Below are positions 59,875 to 64,000 of a stretch of DNA of 64,000 nt, in pieces. Location of the stretch: assembly GCF_019703515.2 (NCBI RefSeq), contig NC_059387.1, forward strand, positions 34,070,877 through 34,134,876, given 5' to 3'. Position 1 is the first letter of the stretch. Each line of letters opens with the position of its first letter. Both the position numbers and the translations under genes were made by a program. The notes below the pieces were generated by a model that was not told where the DNA came from, did no database searches, and worked only from the letters and a program-made list of their open reading frames with translations. Origin of the DNA: Myxocyprinus asiaticus. Its lineage: Eukaryota > Chordata > Actinopteri > Cypriniformes > Catostomidae.

Positions 59875-60515
59875 ACACTGGTGGCCAAAAGTTTGGAATA
59901 ATGTACAGATTTTGCTGCTTCAGAAGGAAACTGGTACTTTAATTCACCAAAGTGGCATTCAACTGATCACAAAGTATAGTCAGGACATTACTGATGTAAA
60001 AAACAGCACCATCACTATTTGAAAAAAGTCATTTTTGATCAAATCTAGACAGCAGCCATCACTCCAACACCTTATCCTTGAGTAATCATGCTAAATTGAT
60101 CATTTGGTACTAGAAAATCACTTGACATTATATCAAACACAGTTGAAAGCTGTTTGGTTCATTAAATGATCATTAACGTTGTCTTTGTGTTTGTTTTTGA
60201 GTTGCCACAGTATGCAATAGACTGGCATGTCTTAAGCTCAATATTAGGTCAAAAATGGCAAAAAAAAGAAACAGCTTTCTCTAGAAACTCATCAGTCAAT
60301 CATTGTTTTGATGAATGAAGGCTATACAATGCTTGAAGTCTTCAAAGATAAAGGACAACTGGCTCTAACAAGGACAGAAAGAGATGTGGAAGACCAGATG
60401 TACAACTAAACAAGAGGATAAGTACATCAGAGTCTCTAGTTTGAGAAATAGACGCCTAACATGTCCTCAGCTGACAGCTTCATTGAATTCTACCCGCTCA
60501 ACAAATTTTAGACAG
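59875..60515 (+). pseudogene. Tc1-like transposon, 5' half only
   Basis: Begins with the terminus TACACTGGTGGCCAAAAGTT, common to a fish Tc1 subfamily, and continues into the start of its transposase: MAKKRNSF near 60255, NEGYTMLEVFKDKGQL, then EDKYIRVSSLRNRRLTCPQ at 60414-60480. The frame is broken repeatedly and stops near 60515. The catalytic domain and right terminus are missing. This is a third Tc1 subfamily in the window. Confidence 0.85.
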
Positions 60516-60752
60516 TATTTTTTTAATATGAAAGGGACCCAGAACAATATACAGTCAGGGGGCCCAGAATTCCCTTCTACGGGCCTGCAACTACATTACC
60601 GTGCTACCGCACATAAAGCATGCGCACATTAGCCGCCATTCGGTCAGTTAAACAGCTCAGGGGAGCCGAAATGAGGAAATAAAGTGATCTTTCTTGTTAT
60701 TTGTGTAGTTTTTTCTTTCTCGATTCCTTTTGGCCTGTTAAAGCTACACTAT

Positions 60753-61880
60753 AGCCCTATTCAGACGGGACTAGTTTTCTAAACGACGTTTGAGTTACAA
60801 TTATTATTAAACGACATCTGTGATCTCATGTGCTGATTCGGATGGGACTAAGATCTCTGTGTTTATTACAGAGGTGGGAGTGTCTGTTTTCTAGATGTGG
60901 GCATTACAGAAGGTCGAACACATCAATTAAGGTGTTAAAATTAACGTTATCTGTTTAAATTTGAAATTACGTCTCATTTTAAAAATACATTTCAAATAAC
61001 TAATTATTTAATTTATTGATTTAATTTTAATTTATTAACTATTCATTATAAATGACTTATTTTTAAAAAGCCTATTAAAATAAACTTTACATGAGTTTAT
61101 AGAAGTGGCTGCTTATAATGAACCCACTTTTTTTTTCTCCCCAATTTGGAATGCCCAATTCCCAATTGCCCAAGTTCTCAATCCGGGTGGCGGAGGATGA
61201 ATCTCAGTTGCCTCCGCGTCTGAGACGTCAATCCGTGCATCTTAACACGTGGCTTGTTGAGCGCGTTACCGTGGCGACAGCGTGTGTGGAGGCTTCACGC
61301 TTTTCTCCGTGGCATCCATGCACAACTTGCCACGTACCCCACTGAGAGCGAGAACCACATTATAGTGACCACGAGGAGGTTACCCCATGTGACTCTACCC
61401 TCCCTAGCAACCGGGCCAATTTGGTTGCTTAGGAGACCTGGCTGGAGTCACTCAGCACGCCCTGGATTCAAACTCATGACTCCAGGGGTGGTAGTTAGTC
61501 AGCGTCTTTACTTGCTGAGCTACCCAGGCCCCCAAATCATTGATTTTATTTACCACATTTGGCAAAAAAAATCTACATCCATACTTAAAGGCACGCTGCA
61601 GGCAGAATATTGGCACGCATAAGTACGATCTTAACGGTAGTACATGCGGGCCAAAATACATGAGGAGTATGCATTCGCATTCGGGCGGGATTAGATTTCC
61701 CAGAGGACCCTTGAGTTAGCCAAAAAACAGTAGGTAATTTGCTCTGTCATTTTTACAGAGGTTGTGAGAGAAAAACACAGACTTGTCAGATTCGGACGGG
61801 ATTAAAATCACAAAGTACGTCTGTAAAACACAAATTTCCCTGACCTCCTCAGGGAAAACTAGTCCCGTCCGAATAGGGCT
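60753..61880. mobile_element. DNA element I with 27-bp ends, split by a SINE
   Basis: The ends AGCCCTATTCAGACGGGAC and GTCCCGTCCGAATAGGGCT extend to 27 bp with one mismatch. TAT flanks both sides, a possible 3-bp target duplication. Internal motifs (TTCGGATGGGACTA, TTCGGACGGGATTA) are repeated near both ends. SINE copy 7 lies inside. Confidence 0.85.
61133..61534 (-). mobile_element. tRNA-derived SINE, copy 7
   Basis: Reverse copy from tail (CTCCCCAATTTGGAATGCCC) to head (GCTGAGCTACCCAGGCCCCC), inserted within element I. A small deletion after CCCAATTGCCC removes part of the tail side. Confidence 0.92.
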
Positions 61881-63307
61881 TATGTATGATTTTTTTTGTT
61901 AGAAAAGAACAAAATGTAATTAATGAGCAAGTACACCAACACACCGTCTTCCGAACCATGTTTTTGCCTTAACCCGATTCACTACGGTACGCCTATAATA
62001 ATGATTTATATTTTGGAGATGTTGGGACGAATATATTGCATACTTCCGTCATAAATAAGAGCTAAACATGAACTGTTGAAGTCTCACAGACAACAAAACA
62101 CAGTCTAAACGGTCTCTGGAACTGTTTCTGTTTATTTAATGATGACTTGTGTCTCTATTAAATCATTAAGAATCTATATCGGGATTGTATAAATGAAGAT
62201 TGTGATTAATTGGAAAAAAAATTTTCCAGCCCTACCAATAACCTGATATTTGAATGCATTGCTCTCTTCCAAAACCTAATGAGCTGCCTAGGCAACATTT
62301 TAAGGCATCATAGGTGCATTCCCGATGCAAAGGCTGTACCAAAAGGTAGGACGCATGATTATGCTACCTTCTAAGATACCTCATTTCGCCAAATTCTAAA
62401 GCAGCGTCACAAGCACAAACCACATATTGTGACTACAATAACAAAACTAAGAAGATGAGGTGAAGATGAGGTTAACCCAGACAAGGTTAGTCAAACTTAT
62501 AAGCGACAGATAGAGAATGTATTAAGAAGCGAGCAGTAGCTGCTTTCCTCCTCTCCATCCTCACATACGCTCAGGAATGCTCACTTGTCAGGGTTTAGAA
62601 GCAGACTGAAAGAGCTCCGCCGAGCGATTGATTTGACCGAACAAAGAGAATTTCACAGCACCTCAGAGCTGCTCTCTCGGTCTCTTGCTCTCCCAGCACA
62701 CATTAGCATGTAAATAGTCGTCTAGAGGGCTTAACGTGGTGGGCCGGGGGACTCCCAAAACAAGTGGCGGTATTCAGCGGAAGCATGGGAACAGAACCAT
62801 CACTCTGAGTCTGGGGTCTCTCAGATGACACGTCGATTTAGATTTTTAAAAATTCTTAGCATGAGGGTCCTTGTACTTTGAAGTCCGGCTAGAAAAGGGA
62901 GGATTTGGTTTGGAAGGGAAAGCTTATTCACGCTAAAGGAGCTTTTCTGTTTGATGTATACGTCTGATTAAGTTGGTGTGAAAGCGGTTTTCAGAACTCT
63001 AGTTCACATCAAATTAGTGGCCTGGGGTACAGTTCAGTGTGATTCACTAACTGTATGCAAGAACTCCAAAAGAATTTGAGGACGTGAAACACTATAGAGC
63101 TTTTCAGTAATGACGGCAGTTTGTAGGTGAAACGGGAAGGCTCATTTGCAATGGGTTCCCTTGCTGATTTTCAAGGGGTTTTTAGAATGCTGGTTTTCGA
63201 TTTCTGAGTAAAATAACGTCTGTGGTTTACATCACTTGAAGAAACTTTTATGCTTTTTCTACAACATAAACAGCATTTAACGCAATTTTTTAAAAACACA
63301 AGTTGCT
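61881..63307. other. gfod1 intron with repeat-poor island at 62500-62900
   Basis: 62500-62900 is GC-balanced, lacks repeat signatures and is a candidate regulatory element. Nothing else was recognised. Confidence 0.4.
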
Positions 63308-63706
63308 GGGGGGTCTGGGTAGCTCGGCGAGTATTGTCGCGAGTTCAAATCCAGGGTGTGCTGAGTGACTCCAGCCAGGTCTCCTAAGCAACCAAATTGT
63401 TCCGGTTGCTAGGGAGGGTAGAGTCACATGGGGTAACCTCCTCGTGGTCGTGATTAGTGGTTCTCGCTCTCTATGGGGCGTGTGGTAAGTTGTGTGTGGA
63501 TCGTGGAGAGTAGCATGAGCCTCCACATGCTGTGAGTCTCCACGGTGTCATGCACAACGAGTCACGTGATAAGATGCACAGATTGACGGTCTCAGAAGTG
63601 GAGACAAATGAGACTTGTCCTCCGCCACCCGGATTGAGGTGGGTAACCATGCCACCACGAGGACCTACTAAGTAGTGGGAATTGTGCATTCAAAATTGGG
63701 AGAAAA
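63308..63706 (+). mobile_element. tRNA-derived SINE, copy 8
   Basis: Forward copy with the most complete tRNA-like head (GGGTCTGGGTAGCTCGGCGA) but a deletion of about 24 bp just before the B-box-like CGAGTTCAAATCCAGGG. The tail is ATTCAAAATTGGGAGAAAAA. Confidence 0.92.
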
Positions 63707-64000
63707 AGGGGATAACAAAATGTAATAAAACGTAATTTGCTGTTTAAGCAACTTGTTAGCAACATAAGGATGGGGTATAGGCTACTTTGTTTTACCGTGT
63801 ACTGTTACGTCTCTTGCACGGTTGAGCGCTCCAGCCTTTCAAAGTATACTTATGGCCCAATGAAATCTGTTTTATTTATTTATTTATTTATTTCGTTTAT
63901 TTTTTCTGAATTCTGCATCAACAGTTTTATTCACTTTTATCATCAATATTATTTTTAAACAAATTAATTAATTAAAACTTTAATAAAATGTATATATATA
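63707..64000. other. No gene recognised at window end
   Basis: AT-rich, with a (TTTA)n run near 63868-63895. The frame 63737-63958 has no recognised domain. Confidence 0.5.

Noticed and set aside
63308..63370. Possible tRNA gene from the A- and B-box-like sequences
   Set aside because: The boxes belong to the SINE head, and no cloverleaf with acceptor and anticodon stems can be drawn at this or the other copies.
39073..64000. Search for gfod1 exon 1 in the window
   Set aside because: No - strand frame with the expected GxGxxG start and roughly 84 residues ending at a donor in the right phase was seen, so exon 1 is taken to lie outside.
1..64000. Prokaryote-style systems (CRISPR, operons, phage, toxin-antitoxin)
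   Set aside because: Split genes, SINEs, LINEs and vertebrate gene identity show animal nuclear DNA; none of these systems is present.

Overview
The window is vertebrate genomic DNA, AT-rich and intron-dominated, from a teleost fish and most likely a cypriniform (carp/minnow/zebrafish-like). The evidence is one clearly recognisable vertebrate gene (gfod1), a fish-type PRY-SPRY gene, Tc1-like DD34E transposons, many short non-autonomous hAT/Harbinger/piggyBac-like elements and at least eight copies of one tRNA-derived SINE. No prokaryote-type system, CRISPR array, phage or operon is present. Most of the open reading frames are chance frames or frames inside repeats. The species call is inference from repeat style.

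Layout. 1-14,000: SINE copy, a 1.6 kb quasi-palindromic repeat array built on CAATTG, a Tx1-type LINE ORF1 relic, decayed Tc1 and L2-type LINE pieces, and one nearly complete Tc1-like transposon (10,683-11,930) with a single frameshift in its transposase. 14,081-21,755: a five-exon gene on the + strand coding for a 230-residue protein that is essentially one PRY-SPRY (B30.2) domain. Its TATA promoter is repeated almost identically 5.4 kb upstream, and its first exon sits in the loop of a large inverted repeat. Intron 3 carries two hAT-type insertions with 8-bp target duplications, one of them holding a SINE. 23,826-25,081: a broken protein-kinase gene, Pim-like, on the - strand. 25,861-26,540: a higher-order minisatellite. 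26,541-36,002: mostly repeats, including a transposon flanked by a 57-bp direct duplication and a piggyBac-like element nested in another element.

37,325-39,072 (- strand): last coding exon and proximal 3' UTR of gfod1, with a rearranged SINE in the UTR. 39,073-64,000: inferred to be gfod1 intron 1 (exon 1 is not in the window), filled with nested SINEs and miniature transposons and separated by several repeat-poor islands that are candidate regulatory sequence.

The genes do not form a pathway. The PRY-SPRY protein is probably a binding/adaptor protein of the TRIM family type. The kinase is a relic. gfod1 encodes a Gfo/Idh/MocA-family dehydrogenase-like protein. The most distinctive content is the layered transposon history and the promoter duplication at the PRY-SPRY gene.
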